Shown here: piece after piece, positions 43,501 through 54,848 of the stretch
Layout of the letters: each line of letters starts with the position of its first letter
How positions within the stretch are numbered: the stretch's first letter is position 1
Assembly (NCBI GenBank): GCA_947561395.2
Contig: OX387184.1
Location: forward strand, 9,776,205 to 9,840,204
DNA: 64,000 nt
DNA from: Buxus sempervirens
Taxonomy: Eukaryota; Streptophyta; Magnoliopsida; Buxales; Buxaceae
Direction of reading: 5' to 3'
The notes under the pieces: model-generated
What the model saw: the letters and a program-made list of their open reading frames with translations, nothing else
Database searches by the model: none
What the model was told of the DNA's origin: nothing
Translations under genes and position numbers: made by a program

Positions 43501-46500
43501 CCTGGACAGACGGCTTTTGGTAAAGAATTCAGGAAGATATGGATTGAAGTCTGTCAGCAGAATTTACATGGGTTATCCTTTTAGTCAAAAAATTTCTCTG
43601 TTCCATTCTAAGGAATCAATTTTTTTTTTAGTATAATAAATAATTCAACTTTCATTCGATCCCTGTTTGTTTATCTTGCTTGTAGCTCAGATATAAGCGC
43701 AAAGTTTCAACAACCGAATTACGACGTGCACGTGCCCCCCCAGTATGGCAATAAGCCTAAAGAGAGGATACAAAGGGTGTACACAATCGGTGTATAGTAT
43801 GTATAGTAGACAGGAAGCACCACAATCAGAAAAGACTCTCAAAATTAGAACGCCAGACTGCATGGATGTCGAAATTTTTACACGACTCCCCATTCGCCAC
43901 CCAAAATAAGATGAGTCTAATGATGCCTACAAGTTTTATACAAAAAAAAATTGTGAAGCCTACAAGTTTGTGATAAGAAAATGATCCTTTGACTTTATGA
44001 TAAATTTATCAAAATCCATGTACCTCAACTTATATATTATCTCTTCTGAACTCATTTAGACTAAAGTCACTAAACCTACCAAATAAGCATTACCATTACA
44101 TAATATAAGTTATAAATTTAGAATTTCATAATTAATAATATATAATTAAGATATAGGAGGCATCTGTTTATACTAAAGGTAGCTGTTAAGAGAAAACTTG
44201 AGCATTATATATAGATCCCATACCCATATCATATTGCTTACTATGTGTCATAATTCCACATTCCGAATCCTAATGAACCAACTTGCAGTATATATGAAGG
44301 ATCAAAACGTGACCTTATGGATTCAACCACAATGTAAACACATTGTGTTTGTAATTCAACTAAACTAAGTACATGACAAACAACTACAAATTCCTTTTAA
44401 AATATTTGAATAGAAATTATTGTTAACTGAAGTGATGTAAATGGGTTATATTGTGCATATTGAGAATGACACGAAATTGGTAGGAAATAAGAAATTGAAA
44501 GTGAGATGCCTTTTGTCCTTCTGTTCTAGGAAACTTGATTTTAAAATAGCTATTCTTAGACGATGGAAATCCTGATGGGACACAAGGAAGTTGTGATAAA
44601 TTTAAAAATAAGTTTTTGGGGAATGTTGTTTTGTAAGTATCATCAAAGTTGAGATTAGATCTCTATTTATTTATCTGTAGCTGGGAATTGGAGTTTTCAG
44701 TGTGTCTAGTAATATGTTTTCTTTGATCCTACAATTGCTAAAGCTAGACCAAGGAAGCTTGGTTTAGGTGTATGCTTGTACCCACGTGTTTTGTATTTAA
44801 AATATATATACATATTGTAAGATTTTTCCATTGACATTGTAAGCACCCAAATTTTGTTCGAACCAAAAAGTGCTAAATACAGCAAAACCCTAAGCAAGCT
44901 GAAACAAAGAACTAAAAATTTTTCATTTTGTTAAAAGTTGATATGGCCAGTAACCCTTGCACCATTAAAAAGTACGCTTCGATACGATTCCAACGCAACT
45001 AAATTTGCGTGAATCGGAGCTCGAACAATGAAGTTATGGGCAAAACAGTTTGAAGGGTATTTTCATAAATTTATAAGATTTGGTTTGCCATGTGGCAAAC
45101 CTGTATGTCACAAGTTTGTCATTGGGTAGTAATATGTAAAAATAAAAATAAAAGACAAAAAAAAAATTTTGGATAATGAGTATCCAACAAAAACAAAGTA
45201 GTTGGGGGTACAAATTAAATAAAAAACAAAGAAGAAAATAAAATAAAAAAATAAAATAAAATAAAAAAATAAAAAAAAACAAAATAAAAAAAAAATTAGA
45301 TGAGGAAGAGGTGGTTTGGCCCTTCCTTATCTAATGGGGATTGGAGGGAGGGGAGGTGACCCACGTGGGCCTGCCTCCCCTCTTCCATCTCCTTCTCCCT
45401 TCTCTGTTAAAAGAGAAGAGAGGACAACATTTACAGGGGAGGACGAACAAAGATGAAGGAAAACAAAAAACAAAAAAAACAAGAAGGGAGGAGAATGGTA
45501 AAAAAAGGGAAAACAATTGCAGAAAAAAAATTGATGGTGAGCTCACCATGAGTGCTACACTGAGTTAGATAAGAGAGAGAACCCATTAAGTTAAAGAGGA
45601 GAAAAACAAAGGTGCTGCTGGAAGGAGCTTCAGAAGCCAAGAAAAGTCTCTCAATACAGGGTACAAGTTCTAAACAACTTCATTTCCATTGTTTAATAGA
45701 TTTGATATGTATTATGTTGCTTTGAAAGGGGACTGGTTTGCTGTAAGTGGGACTATTCCTTAAAGAAAAAAAAAACAAAAACAGGGGCTGAACAAGAGAG
45801 GGTGGTCGTCCCTATTGGTTACTGTTACTGATTTGGATTTATTCTTATTAAACAATAAGCATAGCTCTGCATTCATAAAAAAAAAAAAGAAAGGGACTGA
45901 TCGTCCCTACCATTGATTCATTGGTTGGCTTTATTCTATGAGCAAACAGGGTCTGAACAAGAGGGGGTGGTCGTCCTTATTGGCTACTTTTGTTGATTTG
46001 GTTTTATTCTTATTAAACAAAAAGCATGACTCTACATTCATGAACAAAAGGGACTGATCGTCCCTACCACTTACTCATATTAGTTGGCTTTATTCTGTTG
46101 TGATTTTGTTCTTTTAGAAAGTGACAAAGATAGGGTCTGAATTCATGAAAAAGGGTCTGGTCGTCCCTACTCTTTCTCATTGTTGGCTTGTCTTTATTCT
46201 CATTAGTGAGCACAAAAGTGGTACAGGTTTTGATCTCTTTTGGTTTGAGTGTCTTTTTGTTTAAGTATCCTGAACCTGCTATGCCCATGCTTTCCACATC
46301 ATGAGAAGTGAGCACCCACGTTGGGTGCAGCCCAGCTGAAGTGGGTCAACATCCACGCCCAATCCATCACCAGATTTTGATCATGATGGCATCTTGAACA
46401 TGAGAACTGTGAAGTAACAAAGAGGGTAGGAGCTTTGGCTCAAATTCTTGATTGAAATAGAGAGATTTTTCAGAAAATTTCAAACTTCTTAAGACCTCAA

Positions 46501-49500
46501 AAGATTATGGAAACCCTCCCCATTTCAAAACAGTTGTTATTTAAGGAGACAAAGGATCAATTTTATTATTTTTTCGGATTTTTTTTGTGGCCAAAATAGT
46601 AACCAAAGCCAAAGCTGAACCTTGCTTCAACGTACATGGCCTGGGGCATTTAATTTGTAAATGTGATGAACAGTGGAGCCATTTTGTTATTTCGAAAAGT
46701 TCAAGATTAAAATAAAATTTCAAGTTTTAATTTAACCCATGTTTTTCAAGTTTTTATTTCCAATTATCCCCTGTTTATATTTTTTACTCAATTTCTTCAT
46801 TTTAGTAGCTTTTTAAGTGCAACTTTTTATGGTGTTTATCATTTTTTATTAGTGGCTTTGTTAAAACCCAGCTACGAATTTACAATTTTACCCCTGGAAG
46901 GAAATTGGGTCTTTTGATGGGCCCGAATCAAATTAGAACTTAATGGGAGCTTTCCAATGTTATGTCTCTTACTTTATGTGCTCTATACTGTGAATTGATG
47001 GTTTTTTTTAGGAATAGCATATGAAAATGACCATTTTGCCCCTGAAAAGGAAATCGGGTGTTTAGATGGGCCTTTTATAAAAAAAAACCTCATGGGCTTT
47101 CTGTTGAGCCCACACAAAAGAAAAAAAAATCAAAAAGATAATAGTCCATTGTTTTGACCTCATGTTAATAACCTAGACGTTTGTTTTGCTGTCGTGGGCC
47201 TAAACAGGCCTAATTTTAGGAAAAGCCCGCATACAAATTAGTTGAGTCAACTCGCCCAAATTTTGACTCATGGGAACCCGCTATCTAGCGGGGCAATTCA
47301 AGGTGTTTACGGACTTCCATGGGTTACAACTGAACCCCTTATCCCAAGTCTTTGGCAGACCATGCACATCAATTTAAGTCAAAAATTGGGTGACTGTTCA
47401 CACCCTCAACAATGAAAACAATCGCCAAGCTGTGCGCACGTGGGGCGCACGTTGCCGGTGCCCGGCTTTGTTTTTGGGGAGTCGCCACTATTCATTGTTG
47501 AGGGTGTGAACAGTCACCCAATTTTTGACTTAAATTGATGTGCATGGTCTGCCAGAGACTTGGGATAAAGGGGTTCAGTTATAATCCAGGGAAGTCCGTA
47601 GACACCTTGAATTACCCCGCTAGATAGCGGGTTCCCATGAGTCAAAATTTGGGCGAGTTGACTCAACTAATTTGTATGCGGGCTTTTCCTAAAATTAGGC
47701 CTGTTTAGGCCCACGACAGCAAAACAAACGTCTAGGTTATTAACATGAGGTCAAAACAATGGACTATTATCTTTTTGATTTTTTTTCTTTTGTGTGGGCT
47801 CAACAGAAAGCCCATGAGGTTTTTTTTATAAAAGGCCCATCTAAACACCCGATTTCCTTTTTAGGGGCAAAATGGTCATTTTCATATGCTATTCCTAAAA
47901 AAAACCATCAATTCACAGTATAGAGCACATAAAGTAAGAGACATAATATTGGAAAACCCCCATTAAGTTCTAATTTGATTCGGGCCCATCAAAAGACCCA
48001 ATTTCCTTCTAGGGGTAAAATGGTAAATTCGTAGCTGGGTTTTAACAAAAGCCACTAATTTACATTATAGAAGGCTCAAAATGATAAACACCATAAAAAT
48101 TTGCACTTAAAAAGCTACTAAAATGAAGAAATTGAGTAAAAAATATAAACCGGAGATAATTGGAAATAAAAACTTGAAAAACATGGGTTAAATTAAAACT
48201 TGAAATTTTATTTTAACCTTGAACTTTTCGAAATAACAAAATGACCCCACTATTCATCACATTTACAAATTAAATGCCCCAGGCCATGTACGTTGAATCA
48301 AGGTTCAGCTTTGGCTTTGGTTACTATTTTGGCCACAAAAAAAAATCCGAAAAAATAATAAAATTGATCATTTGTCTCCTTAAATAACAACTGTTTTGAA
48401 ATGAGGAGGGTTTCCATATTCTTTTGAGGTCTTAAGAAGTTTGAAAATTTCTGGAAAATCTCTCTATTTCAATCAAGAATTTGAGCCAAAGCTCCTACCC
48501 TCTTTGTTACTTCACAGTTTTCATGTTCAAGATGCCATCATGATCAAAATCTGGTGATGGATTGGGCGTGGATGTTGACCCACTTCAACTGGGCTGCACC
48601 CAATGTGGGTGCTCACTTCTCATGATGTGGAAAGCATGGGCATAGCAGGTTCAGGATACTTAAACAAGAAAACACTCAAACCAAAAGAGATCAAAACCTG
48701 TACCACTTTTGTGCTCACTAATGAGAATAAAGACAAGCCAACAATGAGAAAGAGTAGGGACGACCAGCCCCTTTTTCATGAATTCAGACCCTATCTTTGT
48801 CACTTTCTAAAAGAACAAAATCACAACAGAATAAAGCCAACTAATATAAGTAAGTGGTAGGGACGATCAATCCCTTTTGTTCATGAATGTAGAGTCATGC
48901 TTTTTGTTTAATAAGAATAAAACCAAATCAACAACAGTAGCCAATAGGGACGACCACCCCCTCTTGTTCAGACCCTGTTTGCTCATAGAATAAAGCCAAC
49001 CAATGAATCAATGGTAGGGACGATCAGTCCCTTTCTTCTTTTTTTTATGAATGCAGAGCTATGCTTATTGTTTAATAAGAATAAATCCAAATCAGTAACA
49101 GTAACCAATAGGGACGACCACCCTCTCTTGTTCAGCCCCTGTTTTTGTTTTTTTTTTCTTTAAGGAATAGTCCCACTTACAGCAAACCAGTCCCCTTTCA
49201 AAGCAACATAATACATATCAAATCTATTAAACAATGGAAATGAAGTTGTTTAGAACTTGTACCCTGTATTGAGAGACTTTTCTTGGCTTCTGAAGCTCCT
49301 TCCAGCAGCACCTTTGTTTTTCTTCTCTTTAACTTAATGGGTTCTCTCTCTTATCTAACTCAGTGTAACACTCATGGTGAGCTCACCATCAATTTTTTTT
49401 CTGCAATTGTTTTCCCTTTTTTTACCATTCTCCTCCCTTCTTGTTTTTTTTGTTTTCCTTTATCTCTGTTCGTCCTTCCCTGTAAATGTTGTCCTCCCTT

Positions 49501-52500
49501 CTCTTTTAACAGAGAAGGGAGAAGGAGATGGGAGAGGGGAAGCAGGCCCACGTGGGCCCACGTGGGTCACCTCCCTTCCCTCCAATCCCCATTAGATAAG
49601 GAAGGGCCAAACCACCTCTTCCTCATCTAATTTTTTTTATTTTATTTTGTTTTTTTTTCTTTTTTCTTTTTTTATTTTTTTCTTCTATTTTATTTTTTTA
49701 TTTTATTTTCTTCTTTTTTTTATTTAATTTGTACCCCAAACTACTTTGTTTTTGTTGGATACTCATTATCCAAAAAAATTTTTTTTGTTTTTTATTTTTA
49801 TTTTTACATATTACTACCCAATGACAAACTTGTGATATACAGGTTTGCCACATGGCAAACCAAATCTTATAAATTTACGAAAATACCCTTCAAACTGTTT
49901 TGGCCATAACTTCATTGTTCGAACTCCGATTCACGCAAATTTAGTTGCGTTGGAATCGTATCGAAGCGTACTTTTTAATGGTGCAAGGGTTACTGGCCAA
50001 ATCAGCTTTTAACAAAATGAAAAATTTTAGTTCTTTGTTTCAGCTTGCTTAGGGTTTTGCTGTATTTAGCACTTTTTGGTTCGAACAAAATTTGGGTGCT
50101 TACAATCATTACTTTTTTGTGCAATAACGGTGATATTTAATGAGGATAATATTTACTTTTGAACAAAAATACAAAGCAGTGGGCGATGGTTTATATTGAA
50201 ATGCACAGTATATTGTCAATAGTTGTGGTTTCCACCTGAGGTTTCTTTAGTCATGATTTATTTAAGTTTCAAAGGCACTATTTACAATTGGTAGGTCTCT
50301 TTAGTCATGATTCGGCAACCTTTTTGGTCTAGGCAGAACTCGTGCTTGCTTCTGTTTTGTTCTTTTTAACATTACCAGCGAGGTGCACATGCAATACCGC
50401 ACGTAGAGGGAAGGAACAGTTTTAGAACTGTCTAGATTTTAAATGAATAGGCAAAGTTTTGACCATTTTAACCCCGTATTAATGATATCTTGACAACGAA
50501 TGGTAAGGGCTTTTTGGGGAAGACATGAATAGTTGTTGGCATGCTTCCCAAAGGGCCTATTCTCATTATATATAGTATGAATATGGATGAATCAGCACAC
50601 TTTGAATCAATTCTTCCACTTGCACAAATCCACAAGTCGCACCTTCTTCTTAGTTTAATATTTTTTATATTATTTAATTCATCTGTAATTCTAAACATGC
50701 TTTATATATTTATTTTTTTTATTTTTGTTTTGCCATTGGGAATTGATTATTAGTTAAACAATTAAGGAATTGCTGATAGGAGAATGATAATCATTATCTA
50801 AGGTGTAGCTTTCTTTAGTATTTTGCCTTTCAGTAATTGTTATTATTATACCATGAGCATGGTTCTGTATAAAATTATTTTCTCAGTAAGTTTTAAGCAA
50901 GATTACTTCTAGTCATTCTTTCAGCATGACCGACCCAAATCATTATATGGTTGGAATAGTTTGAGACATAAATTGTTATCAGAGCTGGTTCGAGTCCAGC
51001 GGTTCACCCAACAAAGGAGGCCTACACATGCACATTGGTAGAGCCATACCACGGGTGGCCAAGCCACGTCAATTAGCTACACACGCTAAGATACATGATA
51101 GCGGGAGCATGGTTGGTGGGACGTAAGTGATGGGAGCAGAGCATATGGGGCAATCCTATATCAGATATAGATGAGATCTTTGAAGGATATACGGGTTAAG
51201 TGTGAGGCTCTTCACATCACCCGTGAGTTTTAGGATGAAAGTGGGGGGACTATCCCCTTGGGTCATCATATATAATGGAAATTCCTACAGTGGAATTTCT
51301 GAAACTACTACCAATGTTTCAGGCATATTGCAGTGCCTAACAACTGCTGATTCCTTGCTTACTATGTGCAAAATAATCCGCATAAAATACATAACAATAC
51401 AATGAATCTTCAAAATACATAACGAGACAATGAATCTTCAAAAACCTTTGTGCTATTTCAATATAGTAGTTATTTTATCACGTTATTGCTTCTTCTTTGC
51501 ATTCTCATTGACATGGCTTAGTTGCACATGAATAAAAGAAAGTGCTTTTCATGCAACTATGTTACCAATGTCAATATCATAATACATCAACAGCATTTCA
51601 CTAGGAACAATAGAAGTATGTCATGAAACTGAAACTGATCAACTATGTCACCAGTGTCAATACTGAAGCATTTCACTAGGAACATTTTGGAGAAGAAAGT
51701 CCTGAAACTGATCTATAATTGGTTAGAATCAGAAAATTTGATGGCCAATGTGTCCTTGGAAGAGTTTCTATTACGTGATAAGTTCCCAGATTAGTGAGGG
51801 AAGGGAGTGCTTTGTTTCCATTTCTCCTGTTCTTAGTCTTATGTACACAGATTGTGTACCTATACGAAAATGTTTTTTCTTTCGACTTTCATAATATATA
51901 TATCATCTTGAATATTGATCAAAAAACAATAGAAGTATGTCGTGTGTCTTACCTGCCAACTGATGAGTGATAAACAGCCAGACTTTCTATTCCATCTTTT
52001 GTCTTGATGATTCTCTTACAAACCTCATGGTTTTCTTGATCATAATCTGCCATGGCTATTGCATATAGAATTATCCTACGAAAGATCAAATACTGCATGT
52101 CATTTGCCATATAAAAGGGAAACAATAATTATTAAATTATAAAATACAAGAAATCAAAGGATGAAATTAGAAAGTGGAACAAATAAAGGAACATTTTCCC
52201 ATTTAACAGTCATATCCATTGACAACTATCAAGAAATTTCAAACAAGCATTTCCACATTACACATTTACCGATTACCATAGAGACAAAGTAAAGTTCACA
52301 TACATGTACTGTATTTCAAAAAAATACTGAAGCATATAGGCAGAGTAATTGCACTTAATTGATTTAGTTTCACAATGTTCATTGAGAACATACCACAACA
52401 AGAAAAGCTGAAGGGAAAGTTTCTGATATGAAATTTAGTTAGTAGCTTAACACAGATCCCAGTCCAAAAGAAAAGAGAAACAAGAATGGAGACGTTCAAC

Positions 52501-53690
52501 CAACCGGGTGTATCTTGACTGTACTTTTTTTTTTCCTTCAAAACCATTTCCTGGCACACAAAACTTGAATAAAGAATATGATCCTTATCAGCATTCCGCA
52601 AGGACCTCTCCCAAGCCCTAGCCATGAAAGAAATCACCAACCTAAAATCCTTCGAATTATTGAAAGACCAAATCAACATATATGAAAGGGGTGCGATGCT
52701 TCTTCCACAGAATATTGTGTCATTCAAAGCAACATAGTTCCCTGAAAGGAAGACTTCCAAAACATGCAAATGTGATTTTACACATAAAATTGGTGCGGAT
52801 GAGACTAGATCGCAGTTCGCAAATAAAATCTATCAAGCGAGGAAACTGAAGGAAACAATACATCTATATTCGAATTGCGAAGTAATAATCGTTTCTTTTG
52901 AAAATTGCAACGAAAGCAAAAGACGATAAAAGAATTCTTACTAACAAAAAGAAAAGGGCGATGATCTGTACGATTTTATCTTCGGTGGCAGCCGCTGCTT
53001 CTCCAAAAATTCGATGAATGGAGACTCCAGATCCGCTTCGGAGATCGTCCTATCCTCTTCATTCTCCTCTCCGTTGGTAGCTGATGATCCAAGGTGCTCC
53101 TGAACGAGTTTGAAAAACCTCATCAACTGATTCTTCTCGATCAATCCGAGATTCCGATCCTTGAAGATTGCTGCACGAGAATCGGGCACTGCAGACAACT
53201 GACCATCAGCACCATACACAAAACACGCGTCAACACTCTTGAATTCAATGTGATGACTAGCCCCAGATTTTAGCATCAGATCAACCGCAGAGTCAGCGCA
53301 GAACAGAACCCTAGGTCCTGAGAGATCAAGAGAGAACTTCCTGGAAGGCTCTAAAGCTTCTTTGGATACGTGCGAAGAGATCTCGATGTCGGAGTACAGA
53401 GGACGAGTCTTAAGGTCTACGACGAGGTAATCGCCGTCGGTATCTTTGGAGCAGGTAACATTTGTCGCGGATTCGGGGATATCCCGTTGCTTCTCGAGAA
53501 AAGCAGCGAATTCGTCAACCGGGAGAGAGGAGAAATGGCCGCCGTAGAAGGAGTTGGCATCAAGGTGGAGGACGGATTTTCCGGCGGCGGAGGCGGCAGC
53601 AGCGATGACGGCTTCTGGAAGCCCAGTGCCGACTATGATTAGATCGAAGAAAGTGGGATCTATAGAAGGATAAGAGACCTCTTCAGCCAT
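28529..53690 (-). CDS. REP: Rab escort protein (REP, Rab geranylgeranyl transferase component A)
   Basis: REP presents newly made Rab GTPases to geranylgeranyl transferase and delivers them to membranes. Exons on the minus strand: 53690-52972, 52075-51953, 36230-36131, 33874-33836, 33714-33314, 31925-31706, 30148-30068, 28609-28529; 1764 nt, 587 aa, all GT-AG with matching phases. N-terminus MAEEVSYPSIDPTFFDLIIV, then the GDI-family dinucleotide-fold motif GTGLPEAVIAAAASAAGKSV and HLDANSFYGGHFSS. GRFSNAAGAMIYPIYGQGEL-PQAFCRCAAVKGALY (exon 3) is the conserved GDI/REP core, followed by LRMPVTSLLVDK (exon 4, 39 nt). The C-terminal exons read GSMHYKGIRLASGQDLFSHQ, FVLYLEALCDDANQGKK, LDYRDLLGATVQ and LFHKMYPQEQFFPETP. 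An upstream in-frame ATG at 53771 is less likely. Intron 2 is 15.7 kb and holds two giant palindromes. Confidence 0.93.
32137..32346. repeat. 110-bp tandem duplication in REP intron 5
   Basis: GAGTGATGGATCAGATGTCA starts at 32137 and again at 32247, followed in both by AAAGA..A.CACTTATGGGTT.TAGT.AATGCAAG and TGTCAATTT.TTC.ATCATTTC. Two diverged copies. Confidence 0.85.
33875..36130 (-). other. REP intron 3 (2.3 kb)
   Basis: Contains the LINE remnant at 34650-35335 in opposite orientation. From 35380 to 35880 there is a degenerate repeat rich in AAATTT and TTTCGCC motifs, beginning GCGGCACGAAATTGGGGG, which recurs near 59264. Confidence 0.8.
34650..35335 (+). pseudogene. LINE reverse transcriptase remnant in REP intron 3
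   Basis: Frame at 34655-35062 reads LELWRDTLELKDFRISCTKT, EYMKC, QDIPLSNKFKYL, VQKDGEVDDDVTHRIRASWL and VLCDKNVPLKLKSNF, the C-terminal half of a plant LINE reverse transcriptase. It then breaks by frameshift and stops; MRMLRWT, VGxNGLDI-type and KRSRGRLK blocks follow in other frames. The end reads AACCCCACTTTAGTGGCAAC and a (GATGAT) tail at 35317-35336, as in plant LINEs. Confidence 0.85.
38873..39190. repeat. Tandem repeat in left arm of palindrome A (mirrored at 41230-41560)
   Basis: Two copies with a period near 183 bp. Each starts GGACAGCCTTTG and contains GTGAAATTCCAGAGAACTG and ACCGATGGGTGCATTAAATG. The mirrored pair in the right arm gives the repetitive open frames seen there, which are not genes. 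Confidence 0.85.
39371..39620. repeat. Second tandem repeat in left arm of palindrome A (mirrored at 40770-41060)
   Basis: Period about 126 bp, two copies, with ACTTTTGTTTTACTTCAAAC and GGACGCCTTTGCGT. Present in both arms, so it predates the inversion. Confidence 0.85.
42977..43285. mobile_element. hAT-type MITE, copy 3, in right arm of palindrome A
   Basis: Starts CAGTGGCGGAACCACG and ends AGGTTCCGCCACTG, with an exact 8-bp duplication CACCATGT (42969-42976, 43286-43293). Contains a C-run and about 3.5 internal units of AAAATTTCTGGTTTGCCCCC. The left arm at 37815-37830 carries the uninterrupted site, so the insertion came after the arms arose. Confidence 0.9.
44838..50104. repeat. Giant inverted repeat B with LTR-like arms (5.3 kb)
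   Basis: Left arm 44838-47411 (2574 bp) and right arm 47496-50104 (2609 bp), reverse complements of each other, with an 84-bp centre. Each arm begins TG and ends CA: TGTTGAGGGTGTGAACAGTC at one end, GGGTGCTTACA at the other. That is the form of two long terminal repeats placed head to head, or one very large foldback. Mirror symmetry continues 5 bp into the centre (ATGAA/TTCAT). Outer flanks GACAT and ATCAT match at 3 of 5 bases, so no target duplication is claimed. No gag-pol frame. Confidence 0.93.
45770..46170. repeat. Minisatellite-like array in left arm of palindrome B (mirrored at 48740-49150)
   Basis: About three units of 165-185 bp. Each carries GGGTCTGAACAAGAG or a variant, GGTCGTCCCTATTGG, TTTATTCTTATTAAACAA and GGGACTGATCGTCCCTACC. 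The mirrored copies lie in the other arm. Confidence 0.85.
51953..53690 (-). other. REP 5' end: exons 1-2 and intron 1
   Basis: Intron 1 is 52971-52076, donor AAATC|GTACAG, acceptor CGTAG|GATAAT, restoring KIKSIILYAIAMADYDQE. A 157-codon open frame inside the intron (52769-52296) has no family resemblance and is treated as chance. Confidence 0.85.
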
Positions 53691-54848
53691 GGCGGCTTGA
53701 GGAAGAAAGCCAACGGCTTTTTTGATTCTTTTGCTTGATAGACCGTGTGCACTACTTGGCGGTTCGTTCACTGCAATTCATGCTAAGACAGTAATGGGCT
53801 CGACTTTACCAGTTTACCTCATCGGGATTCGGGTTCCGTCCCAAATAGGGTTCAAAAGCCTCCGTCCCAAAATAGTGCATGTATCTAATTAGAAAGAATG
53901 AAACCTCGGTAAGGATCACCGAAGAGCGTCTTCAGCGACTGTGAGCGATAATGAAGAATGAAGTTTGAATTCTGTGATTATAGCATTGATCCGGTCAGCT
54001 ACGGATTTTATAAAATCACATAATTCAAACTTCATTCTGTTGGTTCGGTGTTTGAAGGCCGGACTCGATCGTACAATTCAACCATCCATCATGATAATGT
54101 ATCAGTTCCAATCGATATGCTCGTTTAAGTGTTAAAAGGCCACTAGCAGGGGCCGAGGGAAAAAAAGATCCAGCATTTGTGTGATTTGGTGTCATTCCTA
54201 GTTCCTGATAACGTTTCACTACCATCTTTGGTTCCCTTCCATTTTGTTTCTAAGTTAAATAGAAGAAACAGTAGAAACGAAGTCGTGACAGCTGATTTTC
54301 GAGAATAGCCAAAAATCCCAATATTTTCTCTACTTTAGGACTGTCATCAGGTGGAAACCTGCCACAACCATCTTGAAAATTTATAAAAGCGTGGCTAAAG
54401 ACGCAAGATATATTAGCATGTACATCAGTATCTGAAAATCCATGTACAACAGGTTATGACTCTGTAGATACAAGCTTTTTAGACGCAGGCTAATACTTGA
54501 AATCAGAATATCCCGCCTATGAATGTCAGTCGGCCAAATTACTTCCATCGATCACCACCTATGCAGAATCTGAGCTATACATACAAGCCAGGTTAGATAA
54601 AACAGGAATCATTAAGATGAACACTCAGAATAAAATCATTTAACAGCAATGTTCAAATTAGATCTGTAATGCATCTTCTGTGTTAAGATATTGTATTTGG
54701 GCCCTTTGATATACATAATTGCACTTTTACCTATCAGCTTGAGCTTTTAGGTGCAACGACTGTTTGACATACCGGGAAAAACAACTAATGCAGTATAATC
54801 TAGTTAAAAGCATACCTTGCACATTGCATATGCATATGATTCTCTCAG
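53691..54848. other. Intergenic: REP promoter and QQT1 3' UTR
   Basis: Tandem arrangement, both genes on the minus strand, about 1.16 kb apart. A short inverted pair (ATTCAAACTTCATTCT at 54024 and AGAATGAAGTTTGAATTCTG at 53955) lies at 53955-54042. No repeat element with ends recognised. Confidence 0.55.

Larger units (their letters stand above)
37164..43741. repeat. Giant inverted repeat A (palindrome, 6.6 kb)
   Basis: Left arm 37164-40126, right arm about 40272-43741, with a 145-bp centre. The outer ends read GGGGGGCACGTGCACATCG (left) and, reversed, GGGGGGCACGTGCACGTCG (right). Inner ends read AACAGTGATTTTTTCT and its complement AGAAAAAATCACTGTT. Identity looks high throughout, with small differences and two large ones: a hAT MITE only in the right arm, and about 385 bp near 41560-41940 missing from the left arm. 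Each arm has internal tandem repeats. No transposase or LTR signature. Possible 5-bp direct repeat CAATA outside (37151-37155, 43749-43753), weak evidence. Confidence 0.93.
36231..51952 (-). other. REP intron 2 (15.7 kb)
   Basis: GT-AG intron (GGCAG|GTAAGA at 51953/51952; TTCAG|GTTTTC at 36231/36230). Phases on both sides agree (AG+G gives Arg) and join SSVG to RFSNAAG. About 11.8 kb of it is palindromes A and B. The rest (36231-37163, 43742-44837, 50105-51952) is AT-rich. Near 50975-51240 there is an LTR-element-like scrap with GTTATCAGAGCTGGTTCGAG. Confidence 0.92.

Noticed and set aside
37151..43753. CAATA as target duplication of palindrome A
   Set aside because: Only 5 bp, not adjacent to symmetric ends, and likely by chance in AT-rich DNA.
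45331..49630. Paired open frames of up to 115 codons (MASEAPSSSTFVFLLFN type)
   Set aside because: They occur at mirrored places in the arms of palindrome B and differ by frameshifts, so they are not constrained as protein.
44833..50109. GACAT/ATCAT as target duplication of palindrome B
   Set aside because: Only 3 of 5 bases match.
52296..52769. 157-codon open frame on the minus strand
   Set aside because: It lies wholly inside REP intron 1, has no recognisable domain, and its sequence is AT-rich like the surrounding intron.
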